Positions 27,400-35,087 of a stretch of DNA of 64,000 nucleotides are shown here, in pieces. A program made the position numbers and the translations under genes. The stretch spans positions 34,518-98,517 of the forward strand of contig NZ_BOVK01000036.1 in assembly GCF_018403685.1 (NCBI RefSeq), written 5' to 3'. Under the pieces are notes generated by a model. That model searched no databases. It was not told where the DNA came from and saw nothing but the letters and a program-made list of their open reading frames with translations. Every line of letters begins with the position of its first letter. The stretch's first letter is position 1. This DNA is from Xylanibacillus composti (GTDB taxonomy: Bacteria; Bacillota; Bacilli; Paenibacillales; K13).

Positions 27400-28497
27400 A
27401 TGCCAAGACCCAATCTCGGGATCATGACCTTGTATTTGAACGACCGCAAACAGATCGAAGAACGCAGCCTTTTCCAAAAAATGACGCTGGTCGGCCGCGC
27501 TCTCGGCCTCGAGGTGACCGTCTTCACCCCGGAAGATGTCAACTTCGCTACGAATTCGATTCAGGCCCAAATCTATGATGTTCGGGCAAAAAGCTGGAAA
27601 CGCAAGCGGGTCGGCTTCCCTGATGCCATTCTCGACCGCTGCCGCTACCAGCCAACCAACCGGTTCAGGCAGCTCAAGGCTTTCAGGCAGCGTTATCCCA
27701 ATCTTCTGTACCTGAACCGACCATTGGCGAACAAATGGAACATTTACCTGGATTTCGTCAATAGCAAACGGTTAGCGAAGTACCAGCCGGATACAGTCAA
27801 GGTGACGGCAGGAAGCGAGGTTCTGGCCTTGCTGAAAAAGTACCCCACGGTCTATCTCAAGCCGATTAACGGCACTGGCGGACGCGGCATCATGCGTATC
27901 CATCGTCTGGGCCCGTCCAGCTTTCAGCTTGCCGGGCGCGGCATGGATCGGCGCATATTGCGCAGGGTTCAACTCGGGCGCTCAGGACTGCTGGCCAAAT
28001 TAAGCCGCTTGGCCAAAACCGGCCAGTACTTGGCCCAGCAAGGGATAGATTGCACCTTGCCGGACGGGCGCGTTTTTGATTTTCGTATTCTGATCCAGAA
28101 AAATGCGCGCGGCGATTGGGAATGGACCGGCGGGGCAGGCCGTATCGGCAGACAGGGCAGCGTCACCTCAAATCTGCATGGCGGAGGCACGGCTGCCGGC
28201 CTCGACCGGCTCCTTCGCAAATGCTACAGGCAGACCTCCAAGGAACAGCGGGTGAAGCAGGAAATGGCTGCTCTGTCCTTCGAAACGGCAGCCTACCTGG
28301 AAAAACGATACGGGCAGCTATGCGAGCTGGCGCTGGACATTGCTGCTGACCGAAACGGCCGCATCTGGCTGCTGGAGGTCAATCCCAAGCCTGCGAGAGA
28401 AGTGTTCCGCAAGATTGGCGAGCATCATACGTACCAGACTGCAGTCAAGCGTCCGCTCGAATATGCCCTTTATCAAATCAATCGAAAAAAAGGCTAG
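27400..28497 (+). CDS. YheC/YheD family endospore coat-associated protein, copy 4
   Basis: A 365-aa short-form paralogue (PRPNLGIMTLYLNDRKQIEE). It has ILDRCRYQPTNRF in place of the YNR motif, VYLKPINGTGGRGIMRI, DFRILIQKNARGDWEWTG and CELALDIAADRNGRIWLLEV followed by NPKPA. Ribosome site GAGAGGAGGATATC. It is the last gene of the run and is followed at once by a terminator whose hairpin includes its own stop codon. Together the four genes (5.0 kb) probably form one sporulation operon; separate substrates for the four ligases are an inference. Confidence 0.87.
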   Translation: MPRPNLGIMTLYLNDRKQIEERSLFQKMTLVGRALGLEVTVFTPEDVNFATNSIQAQIYDVRAKSWKRKRVGFPDAILDRCRYQPTNRFRQLKAFRQRYPNLLYLNRPLANKWNIYLDFVNSKRLAKYQPDTVKVTAGSEVLALLKKYPTVYLKPINGTGGRGIMRIHRLGPSSFQLAGRGMDRRILRRVQLGRSGLLAKLSRLAKTGQYLAQQGIDCTLPDGRVFDFRILIQKNARGDWEWTGGAGRIGRQGSVTSNLHGGGTAAGLDRLLRKCYRQTSKEQRVKQEMAALSFETAAYLEKRYGQLCELALDIAADRNGRIWLLEVNPKPAREVFRKIGEHHTYQTAVKRPLEYALYQINRKKG

Positions 28498-28522
28498 CGC
28501 ATACATGCGAAAGCCTTTTTTT
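28485..28522 (+). terminator. Rho-independent terminator of the yheC/D run
   Basis: AAAAAAAGGCT pairs with AGCCTTTTTTT around an inner stem CGCAT/ATGCG, followed by a T-run. The stop codon TAG (28495-28497) of copy 4 lies in the left arm, so the hairpin starts inside the gene. Confidence 0.85.
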
Positions 28523-28552
28523 CCGTTATATTAGGTAAAAAGCATCGTCATC

Positions 28553-29233
28553 TTATTCATCGCCTGTCAGCCAAAGCTCCAGCTCGTTCAAGGATGCAAT
28601 AGTCCGATCCGCATTCGCCAATTCGTCCTCTTTGCCGAAGCCCGCATAGGCGCAGCCCACCACCTTCAAGCCGTTGGCATGGCCCGCCTCGACATCCGAG
28701 GAACGATCTCCGACCATCCAAGCATGGCGTATGTTGTGCTTATCCAGGAGCAGCCGCACCAAGTCCGCCTTCGTAGCCGTTTGATATTCCCCTGCAGTGT
28801 AGCTCTCCTCTATATAGGGAGAAAGCCCCTTGACCTCCACAATTTCTTTTACATATTCCGGCAGGCCGTTGCTGGCTACGAACAGACGGATACCCATGCC
28901 GGACAAGGCTTCGAGCGTCTCGCGAACGCCTGCATACAGCTCGCCCTCTCCCCTGCGCAGACCTTCAATTTCAAGCTCCAGCAGCAGGTCATCCGCTCGC
29001 TTATGCACCTCCGCTCCTGCTCCCGGCATAACACGCTCCCAAATATGGGCCAGCAGCATGCCCAAGCTGCTTAACATAATCTCCACTGAAGGGGTATCCC
29101 CTTCAAACAACCCATCCTGCCTCAATCTGTCGAACAATCGTTCATGGACCGGTATCAGCAGCGTCTCTGTCTGGAACAAAGTACCGTCCATGTCAAACAG
29201 GATCGCCTCGGGCTTCTCCCACTTTTCTCTCAT
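28553..29233 (-). CDS. HAD-superfamily hydrolase (phosphatase)
   Basis: A 226-aa protein with all HAD motifs: I is AILFDMDGTLFQTET (nucleophile Asp and second Asp), II is LFVASNGLP, III is the Lys in the TATKADLVRLLL segment, and IV is WMVGDRSSDVEAGHANG. The cap lies between motifs I and II (about residues 20-110, helical), the type of phosphoglycolate or nucleotidase HADs. AAAGGAGTGGAG precedes the ATG. It stands alone between convergent yheC/D copy 4 and the amidase. The substrate is unknown. Confidence 0.88.
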   Translation of the reverse strand: MREKWEKPEAILFDMDGTLFQTETLLIPVHERLFDRLRQDGLFEGDTPSVEIMLSSLGMLLAHIWERVMPGAGAEVHKRADDLLLELEIEGLRRGEGELYAGVRETLEALSGMGIRLFVASNGLPEYVKEIVEVKGLSPYIEESYTAGEYQTATKADLVRLLLDKHNIRHAWMVGDRSSDVEAGHANGLKVVGCAYAGFGKEDELANADRTIASLNELELWLTGDE

Positions 29234-29302
29234 GTCAGCTCCACTCCTTTTCCCTCATCAAAACAAATTCCCTCCCTTGTGTCAATCGGACTATCGCGAA
29301 CA

Positions 29303-29326
29303 AAAGAAAAAACGCCTGGCGGCGTT
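29303..29326 (-). terminator. Rho-independent terminator downstream of the amidase gene
   Basis: On the minus strand AACGCC-GCCA-GGCGTT is followed by TTTTCTTTTG. It lies about 90 nt after the stop of the amidase gene, in the spacer to the HAD gene. Confidence 0.65.
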
Positions 29327-29415
29327 CTCATGCGGCTCATACGGATCGCGCAAGGCTGCTGCAAATCCCCGCTATCGTAAAAATTTCATGAATCAGATCC
29401 CATACCGTTGTCTTT

Positions 29416-30213
29416 CTATTCGTCCTCTCGGCGCAACACTGCTTGCTGACCGTTCCAAGTGATCGCAAATCCCATCGCCTCAGCCAGTTCCCGTATGGGA
29501 ACATAGGCACGATCCCCGATCAGGAAGCCGCTAGCCAATACCGTCCCGTCTTCATTCACTACTTCCACGCTGCGCTGCACCTGCGGCATGCCGTCTGTCA
29601 CCCCCTGGCCTCTGTCTGGATTGCGCCCATTAGCCGCACTTCCATTCTGCGGCGGGCTGTAAGCATGGCCGATATGGCGGCAAAACCCCCGGACGATCGC
29701 TTCTGCCAACGTACGCCAATGATCCCGCAGCAGCCGAACGTCATCTCCGCTGGAGTCCGCGAATCCATACTCGATAATCATCGTATTAACGGAACCCGTT
29801 TCCCTGTGCATATAATAATAGTCCCGTCCCGGATTGTCAGGCAAGGTCCGGGTGAAGACACGGCGAACGTTCTGACCTTCCCTGGCCAACTCCTGAGCCA
29901 ACCGCTCCGCCAAATCCTTGCCTTCATAAATAGAGTGAATAATCTCCGCGCCATCCCCTCCGCCAGCATTAATATGATTGGACAAGCAATAGGCGGCGCC
30001 GCTGTCGCGGACAATGCGGGTGCGCTGCTCTGGCGGAAGCGTGGCATCCTCGCTTCTCGTGATCGCTGCGGGCACACCCAACTCACGGAATCGATTATAT
30101 TGATAGAGGCTGATTTGCAGAGTCATGTTTTTCTCAATCCAATGGCGGTTCGAACCGCCTCCCGGATCGTTGCCTCCATGTCCCGGATCCAAAATTAAGA
30201 TCGGCTTTGCCAT
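29416..30213 (-). CDS. N-acetylmuramoyl-L-alanine amidase with copper-amine-oxidase-like C-terminal domain
   Basis: A 265-aa protein. The Amidase_3 domain covers about residues 1-180: zinc ligands in LDPGHGGNDPGG, then the His of LSNHINAGGGDGAE, and the catalytic Glu in MIIEYGFADSSGD. It cleaves the bond between MurNAc and L-Ala in peptidoglycan. A linker (PPQNGSAANGRNPDRG) leads to a short domain with GDRAYVPIRELAEAMGF, seen as a stalk in Paenibacillus wall proteins. ATG 30213 follows AAGGGAGGCGAG. No signal peptide is visible, unlike most wall hydrolases. With the holin-like gene 119 bp upstream it resembles a lysis cassette. Confidence 0.9.
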   Translation of the reverse strand: MAKPILILDPGHGGNDPGGGSNRHWIEKNMTLQISLYQYNRFRELGVPAAITRSEDATLPPEQRTRIVRDSGAAYCLSNHINAGGGDGAEIIHSIYEGKDLAERLAQELAREGQNVRRVFTRTLPDNPGRDYYYMHRETGSVNTMIIEYGFADSSGDDVRLLRDHWRTLAEAIVRGFCRHIGHAYSPPQNGSAANGRNPDRGQGVTDGMPQVQRSVEVVNEDGTVLASGFLIGDRAYVPIRELAEAMGFAITWNGQQAVLRREDE

Positions 30214-30332
30214 AGTCTCGCCTCCCTTTTTGGTTTCCATCTGCTCGCTAGCCAGCATTTCAAGCCATCTCGCTGATTTCGGCTTTCGACTGTTTGCAGC
30301 TTTCCCCCATCGTTGCCTTGCTGCCGGTCCCC

Positions 30333-30572
30333 TTATTTGCGGAACGTATTTTTACAACCGGAGTATGCGCCTATCGCGGATGTTCCCATAATCAATCCAA
30401 ACAGGACAGCCTGTCTGGGATCTTCCGGCGCAATGTACACAAATCCGGCGGCCAGCCCCAGCACAATGGCGGTGAAAGGCAGCCAGCGAACGGGTAATCC
30501 AGCGGCGCGAAAAACACCGACAAGCGAAACAATCAGCGGCACCAGCGCCACATCATACGCTTGGAATTCCAT
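30333..30572 (-). CDS. Holin-like small membrane protein
   Basis: A 79-aa protein with two to three hydrophobic segments (YDVALVPLIVSLVGVFRAAG, then LPFTAIVLGLAAGFVYIA, then VLFGLIMGTSAIGAYSG) and a short basic C terminus. The segment LVGVFRAAGLPVRWLP resembles phage holins in Paenibacillaceae that form pores to release endolysin. The start at ATG 30572 follows AGAGGGTG. The neighbouring amidase lacks a signal peptide, which fits a holin-endolysin pair. No other phage gene is near, so it may be a domesticated pair used for mother-cell lysis or similar; this is inference. Confidence 0.65.
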   Translation of the reverse strand: MEFQAYDVALVPLIVSLVGVFRAAGLPVRWLPFTAIVLGLAAGFVYIAPEDPRQAVLFGLIMGTSAIGAYSGCKNTFRK

Positions 30573-30907
30573 CGCCATCACCCTCTCGCTCTATCCTATG
30601 CGGAAAAGCAGTCTGGCGTTCGGGCAAGCTCCTTTATGACTCTTCCCGGGACAACAAGATCGACCGCTCTCCTCTGCCTCCTGTGACAGTCCCTCCTAAA
30701 GTATAGTTGGCCGCGCTATTCATCTCTGTGCGCCCGATGCTCATATATAGGGCATCGTTGCAAGATGGAAAGTCCCGCTCAAAGCGAACCCGCAAACAGG
30801 AAGGGCCAAATTGGCATAAAAAGCTGCTCCCCTGGTCTTGTCTGAGGAGCAGCTTGCCGCGGCAACTTACCTTGCCCGCATATGCGGTCTCACAGATTGA
30901 CAAGCAG
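30573..30907. other. Gene-poor spacer between cotJC and the holin-like gene
   Basis: The only feature I can support here is the cotJC terminator at 30817-30855. An 89-codon minus frame crosses the terminator and has no recognisable content or ribosome site. A few hundred bases hold nothing else I can name; the holin-amidase promoter should be just upstream of 30572. Confidence 0.5.
30817..30855 (-). terminator. Rho-independent terminator of the cotJ operon
   Basis: On the minus strand AAGCTGCTCC and GGAGCAGCTT form a perfect 10-bp stem with a 15-nt loop, followed by TTTTTATGCC. It lies about 50 nt after the cotJC stop. Confidence 0.85.
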
Positions 30908-31477
30908 CTAAAAGATCTTCTTCGTCTCCCGATCTTCCTTCAGGATTTCCACGGCCTCCCGGAAACGCTGGGAGTGGACGACTTCCCGCTCGCGCAGAAA
31001 CTTCAAGCTGTCCTGCAAATCCACATCATCGGTCATGTCGATCAGCCATTGATAAGTCGCCCTGGCTTTCTCCTCTGCAGCGATATCCTCATAGAGATCG
31101 GCGATTGGATCGCCCTTGGCTTGGATGTATGCGGCCGTCCAAGGGACTCCCGCGGCATTATTGTAGAACAACGCCTTGTCATGATTCGCATAATGGGCAC
31201 CAAGACCCGCCGCTTTCAATTGCTCCGGCGTGGCGTCCTTCGTAAGCTTGTAAACCATGGTCGCGATCATTTCAAGGTGCGCGAATTCTTCTGTCCCGAT
31301 GTCGTTCAACAATCCAATGATTTTGCCGGGAATCGTATAACGCTGATTCAGATAACGGAGAGCGGCGGCCAGCTCGCCGTCAGCGCCGCCATATTGCTCA
31401 ATCAGATATTTCGCCATTTGGGGATCGCACTTGCTCACTTTCACGGGATACTGCAGCTTTTTCTCATAAATCCACAT
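30908..31477 (-). CDS. cotJC: Spore coat protein CotJC (manganese catalase family)
   Basis: A 189-aa four-helix-bundle protein of the manganese catalase family. Metal-ligand motifs are present: EFAHLEMIATMV (residues 67-78) and the second EEKARATYQWLIDM and EREVVHSQRFREA pairs. It begins MWIYEKKLQYPVKV, the usual CotJC start. In B. subtilis CotJC is incorporated into the spore coat with CotJA. The ribosome site AAGGAGGTACCCGC precedes the ATG. It is 12 bp downstream of cotJB and is the last gene of the operon before a strong terminator. Confidence 0.95.
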   Translation of the reverse strand: MWIYEKKLQYPVKVSKCDPQMAKYLIEQYGGADGELAAALRYLNQRYTIPGKIIGLLNDIGTEEFAHLEMIATMVYKLTKDATPEQLKAAGLGAHYANHDKALFYNNAAGVPWTAAYIQAKGDPIADLYEDIAAEEKARATYQWLIDMTDDVDLQDSLKFLREREVVHSQRFREAVEILKEDRETKKIF

Positions 31478-31489
31478 GCGGGTACCTCC

Positions 31490-31753
31490 TTATACTTGCC
31501 ACGGCCATGGCTCATCCGCCCATTGCCAAGGATACTTCGAGTAACTGTGACCAAAGTGCATAAGCGGACCGTACTTCTCTTCGTAAGCGCAGGCCAGCTC
31601 CTTTCGCTTCACCGCATAGCGATTGTATTCTTCAATGGCTTTCAAATCATTCGGGTGTGTATCCAAGTACAAATTCAACTCTACCAGGACGAAATCTACA
31701 GCTTGCAGCTCATGCAACAAATGATAATAGGCAGCATCCATCTGTTTATCCAA
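31490..31753 (-). CDS. cotJB: Spore coat protein CotJB
   Basis: An 87-aa protein containing LQAVDFVLVELNLYLDTHPN and YNRYAVKRKELACAYEEKYGPL, the CotJB signature, with an aromatic C terminus (YPWQWADEPWPWQV). The start is taken as TTG 31753, eight bases after AAGGAG. A GTG three codons earlier forms GTGA with the preceding ORF's stop but has no spaced ribosome site, and upstream in-frame sequence to 31855 does not look like CotJB. In the usual operon cotJB follows cotJA almost directly; here about 200 bp intervene and hold a small ORF. Confidence 0.9.
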   Translation of the reverse strand: MDKQMDAAYYHLLHELQAVDFVLVELNLYLDTHPNDLKAIEEYNRYAVKRKELACAYEEKYGPLMHFGHSYSKYPWQWADEPWPWQV

Positions 31754-31758
31754 TTGGG

Positions 31759-31950
31759 TCACTCCTTCCCATGTTTTTGGCCCGCTTGCCCGGAACGCCC
31801 TCGCGTGTTCTCTGCCGGGTTCTTCATCCGCCGGCATGCGGCGCATTGCCGACATGCAGACGTTCGCAAGGCAGCGGGGTCCGACTGCTTCGGCTGCTTC
31901 TCATTCACAGGCAACATCGCATTCACGCCACTGGCATGCCTGATGCACAT
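31759..31950 (-). CDS. Candidate 63-aa Cys-rich protein between cotJA and cotJB
   Basis: ATG 31950 lies five bases after the cotJA stop with GAGGTAAGCGGA in front. The frame stays open for 63 codons (MCIRHASGVNAMLPVNEKQP, then QSDPAALRTSACRQCAAC, then a basic Gly/Gln/Lys tail). Its TGA lies within the cotJB ribosome site. Cysteines are at residue 2 and in CRQCAAC, which is suggestive of metal binding or crosslinking in a coat. Tight fit into the operon argues for a real gene; the lack of a recognised family argues for caution. Confidence 0.4.
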   Translation of the reverse strand: MCIRHASGVNAMLPVNEKQPKQSDPAALRTSACRQCAACRRMKNPAENTRGRSGQAGQKHGKE

Positions 31951-31955
31951 TCCGC

Positions 31956-32237
31956 TTACCTCGGAGGGTACGGCGCGTAAAAGATCGGCCACAGTGTGCC
32001 GCGTCTCAACGCTTCTTCCGGTCGAAACTGCGGCAAATTCATCGGCTGGAAGCCCACAAATAAATTGGGCGGCGTATTATAGCGCCTGACTCTTATCGGC
32101 GGGCATGGATCCAGCGGGCTGTAATACGGCGTATAATACCTGAACTGGGCTGAAGCCGGAAAGCTTCCGTGAGCCGTAGGGTAAGGAGCATTAGAGGGGA
32201 CCGGCACCGGCGCTTTCGCTGATTTTTGATTTTCCAC
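31956..32237 (-). CDS. cotJA: Spore coat associated protein CotJA
   Basis: A 93-aa protein. It has a Pro/Ala-rich N terminus (SAKAPVPVPSNAPYPTAHGS), aromatic YYTPYYSPLDPCPPI, then the CotJA core FVGFQPMNLPQFRPEEALRRGTLWPIF, cut here as FVGFQPMNLPQF and EEALRRGTLWPIF, ending YAPYPPR. The start is GTG 32237 after AAGGAGGAAAGCGCAA; reading further upstream is open but has no ribosome site. CotJA is needed for CotJC assembly into the B. subtilis coat. It is the first gene of the operon, with a sigma-E-like -10 just upstream. Confidence 0.92.
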   Translation of the reverse strand: MENQKSAKAPVPVPSNAPYPTAHGSFPASAQFRYYTPYYSPLDPCPPIRVRRYNTPPNLFVGFQPMNLPQFRPEEALRRGTLWPIFYAPYPPR

Positions 32238-32276
32238 TTGCGCTTTCCTCCTTGTGTCGATCGAATCAATCCCTAT

Positions 32277-32310
32277 ACTGTATGATAAATGCCTACGATT
32301 GGTTATAGAC
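32277..32310 (-). promoter_or_regulatory. Possible sigma-E promoter of the cotJ operon
   Basis: CATACAGT (minus strand, 32277-32284) matches the sigma-E -10 consensus CATACANT. A -35-like GTCTATAA is at 32303-32310; the 18-bp gap is longer than the usual 14-15, which lowers confidence. It lies 40 bp upstream of the cotJA GTG. In B. subtilis cotJ is sigma-E dependent. An inverted repeat CGCCCA-AAA-TGGGCG (32314-32328) sits just upstream of it. Confidence 0.4.
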
Positions 32311-32354
32311 GAACGCCCAAAATGGGCGGTTGGCCCCATGTGCTCTGCCTATAT

Positions 32355-32398
32355 ATAAAAAGCTGCCTCCCAGTCGTTTGGACTAAAGGAGGCAGCTT
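32355..32398 (-). terminator. Rho-independent terminator of yfkAB
   Basis: On the minus strand AAGCTGCCTCC and GGAGGCAGCTT form a perfect 11-bp stem with a 17-nt loop and are followed by TTTTTATATATAGG. It lies about 35 nt after the stop of the radical-SAM gene and separates it from the cotJ operon. Confidence 0.88.
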
Positions 32399-32432
32399 CT
32401 GCTGCATAATATGCGGTTATCCTTCTTTATTC

Positions 32433-33542
32433 TCAGGAAGCCCCCAGCTTCAGCTTGGCCGCGCGCACAGTGAAGTCGGTATCCTCGTAATACATCGACT
32501 TGACCAGCACATTCGGTCCGCAGCAGCCGGCATCCGGACAATAGCAGGAGACGGTATGGGAGAGCGGATGCTCCAGCCACCGGGCAAACACATCCTCCAG
32601 ACGGTCCTGCCGGATGTTGCCCAATGCGGACAGATCAGCGAAATCGGTCACATGCACATTGCCATTGAACATATCGACATTCAATCGATTCCGTCCATCC
32701 GGATCGTTGCGCACGCTCACTTGCTCCGTGTCAGCCAGCCGTCTCAACAGCTCAAGCTCCTCCGGACGGTCGCTGCAGGCGAAGAACGGCAGTGTGCCGA
32801 ACAGCACCCACAGCCGATCATCCCGGACATCCAGCAGCCGATGGATGGCCGCGCGCACCTGCTCCAGCGAGAGCTTCGGCAAGGCTGCTGCGAAGGCGCT
32901 CGGATACATCGGATGCACTTCATGCCGCTTGCAGCCCATGTCTGCAATCGTGCGGTGCATATCGCCAATCCGCTCATGGGTCCGGTAGTTGATCATCGAT
33001 TCCGCGGACAGGAACAGCCCCCCTTGGCTTAGTTGACGGGCATTGTCCAGCATGCGGTCATACAGCATCCACGCCGTTCGTGCGGCTACAGGATGACCCG
33101 CCCGGGCAAAGCCCATCTCATGGAAATCGTCGGGACTCGTATAATTGTACGAAATGTGCATGACATCCACCAAAGGCGCCAGCACCTCATATCTTTCCAG
33201 ATCGAGCGTCAGGTTCGTATTGACCTGTGTCCGGATTCCGCGGCTTTTGGCATACTGCAGCAACGGCAGCATCACCTCGCGGATTGTTGCTTCCCGAAAT
33301 GTAGGCTCTCCGCCAGTCAGGCTGATCGTTTCCAGATGCTCGACTTCATCCAGTCGCCGAAGCATGAGGTCGACCGGCAGCGTATCTCCCTCTGTCATGG
33401 TCAGCGCATCGCCGACTGCGCAATGCTCGCAACGCATATTGCACAAGTGTGTAACGGTAAACTCCACGCTGGTCAACGCATACCGACCATGGCGGCGCAG
33501 AGCGTGAATCGGATCCCAAGGATCGTATTGTACGGCATTCAT
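32433..33542 (-). CDS. yfkAB: Radical SAM protein YfkAB (CxCxxxxC-motif family)
   Basis: A 369-aa protein. The radical SAM cluster motif CNMRCEHC is at about residues 33-40 in FTVTHLCNMRCEHCAVGD. It is followed by LTGGEPTFRE (the GGEP motif for SAM) and VNTNLTLD. The C-terminal part has a second cysteine group, SCYCPDAGCCGPN, the CxCxxxxC feature of YfkAB proteins, likely holding an auxiliary cluster. The length fits the fused YfkA-YfkB form. It lies alone between the HD-GYP gene and the cotJ operon, with its own terminator. The substrate is unknown. Confidence 0.9.
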   Translation of the reverse strand: MNAVQYDPWDPIHALRRHGRYALTSVEFTVTHLCNMRCEHCAVGDALTMTEGDTLPVDLMLRRLDEVEHLETISLTGGEPTFREATIREVMLPLLQYAKSRGIRTQVNTNLTLDLERYEVLAPLVDVMHISYNYTSPDDFHEMGFARAGHPVAARTAWMLYDRMLDNARQLSQGGLFLSAESMINYRTHERIGDMHRTIADMGCKRHEVHPMYPSAFAAALPKLSLEQVRAAIHRLLDVRDDRLWVLFGTLPFFACSDRPEELELLRRLADTEQVSVRNDPDGRNRLNVDMFNGNVHVTDFADLSALGNIRQDRLEDVFARWLEHPLSHTVSCYCPDAGCCGPNVLVKSMYYEDTDFTVRAAKLKLGAS

Positions 33543-33832
33543 CGAAAATCCACACCTTCTATCCAGTCAAGTCTTTCTATCCCGGCGAGCGGCTGACCAG
33601 TTCCACCGGGGAAACGGTCGACCGCATTCGCCTGTCCAAGCAGCAATACTTGTACTCTACCATCATACGCGAAATCCTAAACACTTCATAGTCCATAGAA
33701 ATGTCGAAGCCGGCACCAGAGGACTCCGCCGAGCATAGGCCTCTTTCGCCAAAAAAATAAAACAAGCCAGATCGTCTAGACGACCCAGCGCATTTGAATA
33801 GAGTGATAGCCCTTGGCAGCTCCAATAACGCC

Positions 33833-34963
33833 TCAAACCCGAACGCTTTTTTGTTCCGTACCCGTTGGGCTCCCTGACTCAATGTCCGTAATCACAATGT
33901 TGTGATGATGCGACAAGTCCAATTCATACGGCGCTGGCAGCATTTGTCCTTCTGGATCCTCCAGAATGCGCACCACCGGGCGATGCGGAACTTTCGGGTT
34001 AAGGTCGACCACAATGCCCCGCTCGCCAGTATTGATGACAACAGGCAGTCCGATCGGATAGATAGCCACCTTGTCCCGAAACAGAGATAACTGCTTCAAA
34101 TCGAACTGACTGCCTGCACCGGAATATAGAATCTCCACTGCTTGATGAGGAAGGAGCGCCTTGCGGTATACGCGATTGGAGGTCATGGCATCATAGGAAT
34201 CTACAATCCCCAGAATCTTGGCATAATCGTGAATATCTTCGCTCGTAATCCCGCGCGGATACCCGCTCCCGTCCAGCCGTTCATGGTGCTGGAAGGCACA
34301 ATGAGCAGATAAGAGGGGAATATTCGGCTCATCCTTGAGCATATAGTAGCCAATTTCGGCATGTCTCTGCATAATTTCCATTTCTTCTGCCGTCAAGGAA
34401 CCAGGCTTTTGCAAGATGGCTTGCGGAATGCTAGTTTTGCCAATGTCATGCAGCAGTGCGCCAAGGGAAAGCTGGTACAGCTCATCTTTGGACAGCCCCT
34501 GCGACATGCCCAGCATCGTCGCATAGACGCAGACATTCATCGAATGACTGAACAAATAATGATCCAACGCCTGCATATGCGACAGCATGATCAGCGCATC
34601 AGGATGTCGGGACAAATCGTCCATAATCATCGTGGTAACCTGTCGGAAATTTTTCCCTAGCTCTTTGTGCCCGGAATAACGTTTTCGATGATTTTCCTCC
34701 ATCAATGTTTTGAAGGAGGAGCGGATGACTTCCAGGGATTGAATCCGGGTATCATCGTCCAGCAATTCTGGAATGACGACATCTTCGGTACGCGAATCTG
34801 CAATGTATATGAAATCTATCCCAGTCTCAGACAGCCTGCGGATCAAGGTGTCGGTCAGCTCCACCCCGGTACCAAGCAAAACCAAACCGCTCTCGTTGTA
34901 GATGTTTCTCGCCAAGGTCATGCCCGGCCGGCATTGCTGTATAGCGATTAGTCGCATTATCAC
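33833..34963 (-). CDS. HD-GYP domain protein (cyclic di-GMP phosphodiesterase family)
   Basis: A 376-aa cytoplasmic protein. The N-terminal 120 aa resemble the variable region common to Bacillales HD-GYP proteins (LIAIQQCRPGMTLARNIYNE). The HD-GYP domain spans about 130-300: HSMNVCVYA, LLHDIGKTSIP, then the QRHAEIGYYML segment, HHERLDGSGYPRGI, and DSYDAMTSNRVYRKALLP. All key metal residues appear intact, so hydrolysis of c-di-GMP is likely. Start: GTG 34963 ten bases after AGGAG, or ATG 34957. A second, related gene lies at 39453-40502 on the other strand. Confidence 0.9.
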   Translation of the reverse strand: MIMRLIAIQQCRPGMTLARNIYNESGLVLLGTGVELTDTLIRRLSETGIDFIYIADSRTEDVVIPELLDDDTRIQSLEVIRSSFKTLMEENHRKRYSGHKELGKNFRQVTTMIMDDLSRHPDALIMLSHMQALDHYLFSHSMNVCVYATMLGMSQGLSKDELYQLSLGALLHDIGKTSIPQAILQKPGSLTAEEMEIMQRHAEIGYYMLKDEPNIPLLSAHCAFQHHERLDGSGYPRGITSEDIHDYAKILGIVDSYDAMTSNRVYRKALLPHQAVEILYSGAGSQFDLKQLSLFRDKVAIYPIGLPVVINTGERGIVVDLNPKVPHRPVVRILEDPEGQMLPAPYELDLSHHHNIVITDIESGSPTGTEQKSVRV

Positions 34964-35087
34964 ACACCCGTTTCTCCTGAAAAAATACTTTCCGTGTTGC
35001 CCTTATCCTTTTAATGTATAAGATGCTAGCCAAAAGGGCAAGAGAAGAAACGCTTTTTTTTTGCTTTTTTCGACACGCATTCGACAT

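Noticed and set aside
29416..30572. Prophage remnant
   Set aside because: Only a holin-like gene and an amidase; no integrase, terminase, capsid or tail gene around.
30634..30903. 89-codon minus ORF upstream of the holin-like gene
   Set aside because: Runs through the cotJC terminator and has no ribosome site.
31754..31855. N-terminal extension of CotJB up to 31855
   Set aside because: The in-frame extension (RRMPADEEPGREHARAF) does not resemble CotJB and lacks a ribosome site; the TTG at 31753 has one.
33577..33882. 101-codon minus ORF in the spacer between yfkAB and the HD-GYP gene
   Set aside because: Overlaps the HD-GYP C terminus, no ribosome site, no recognisable content. The 290-bp spacer holds nothing I can name.
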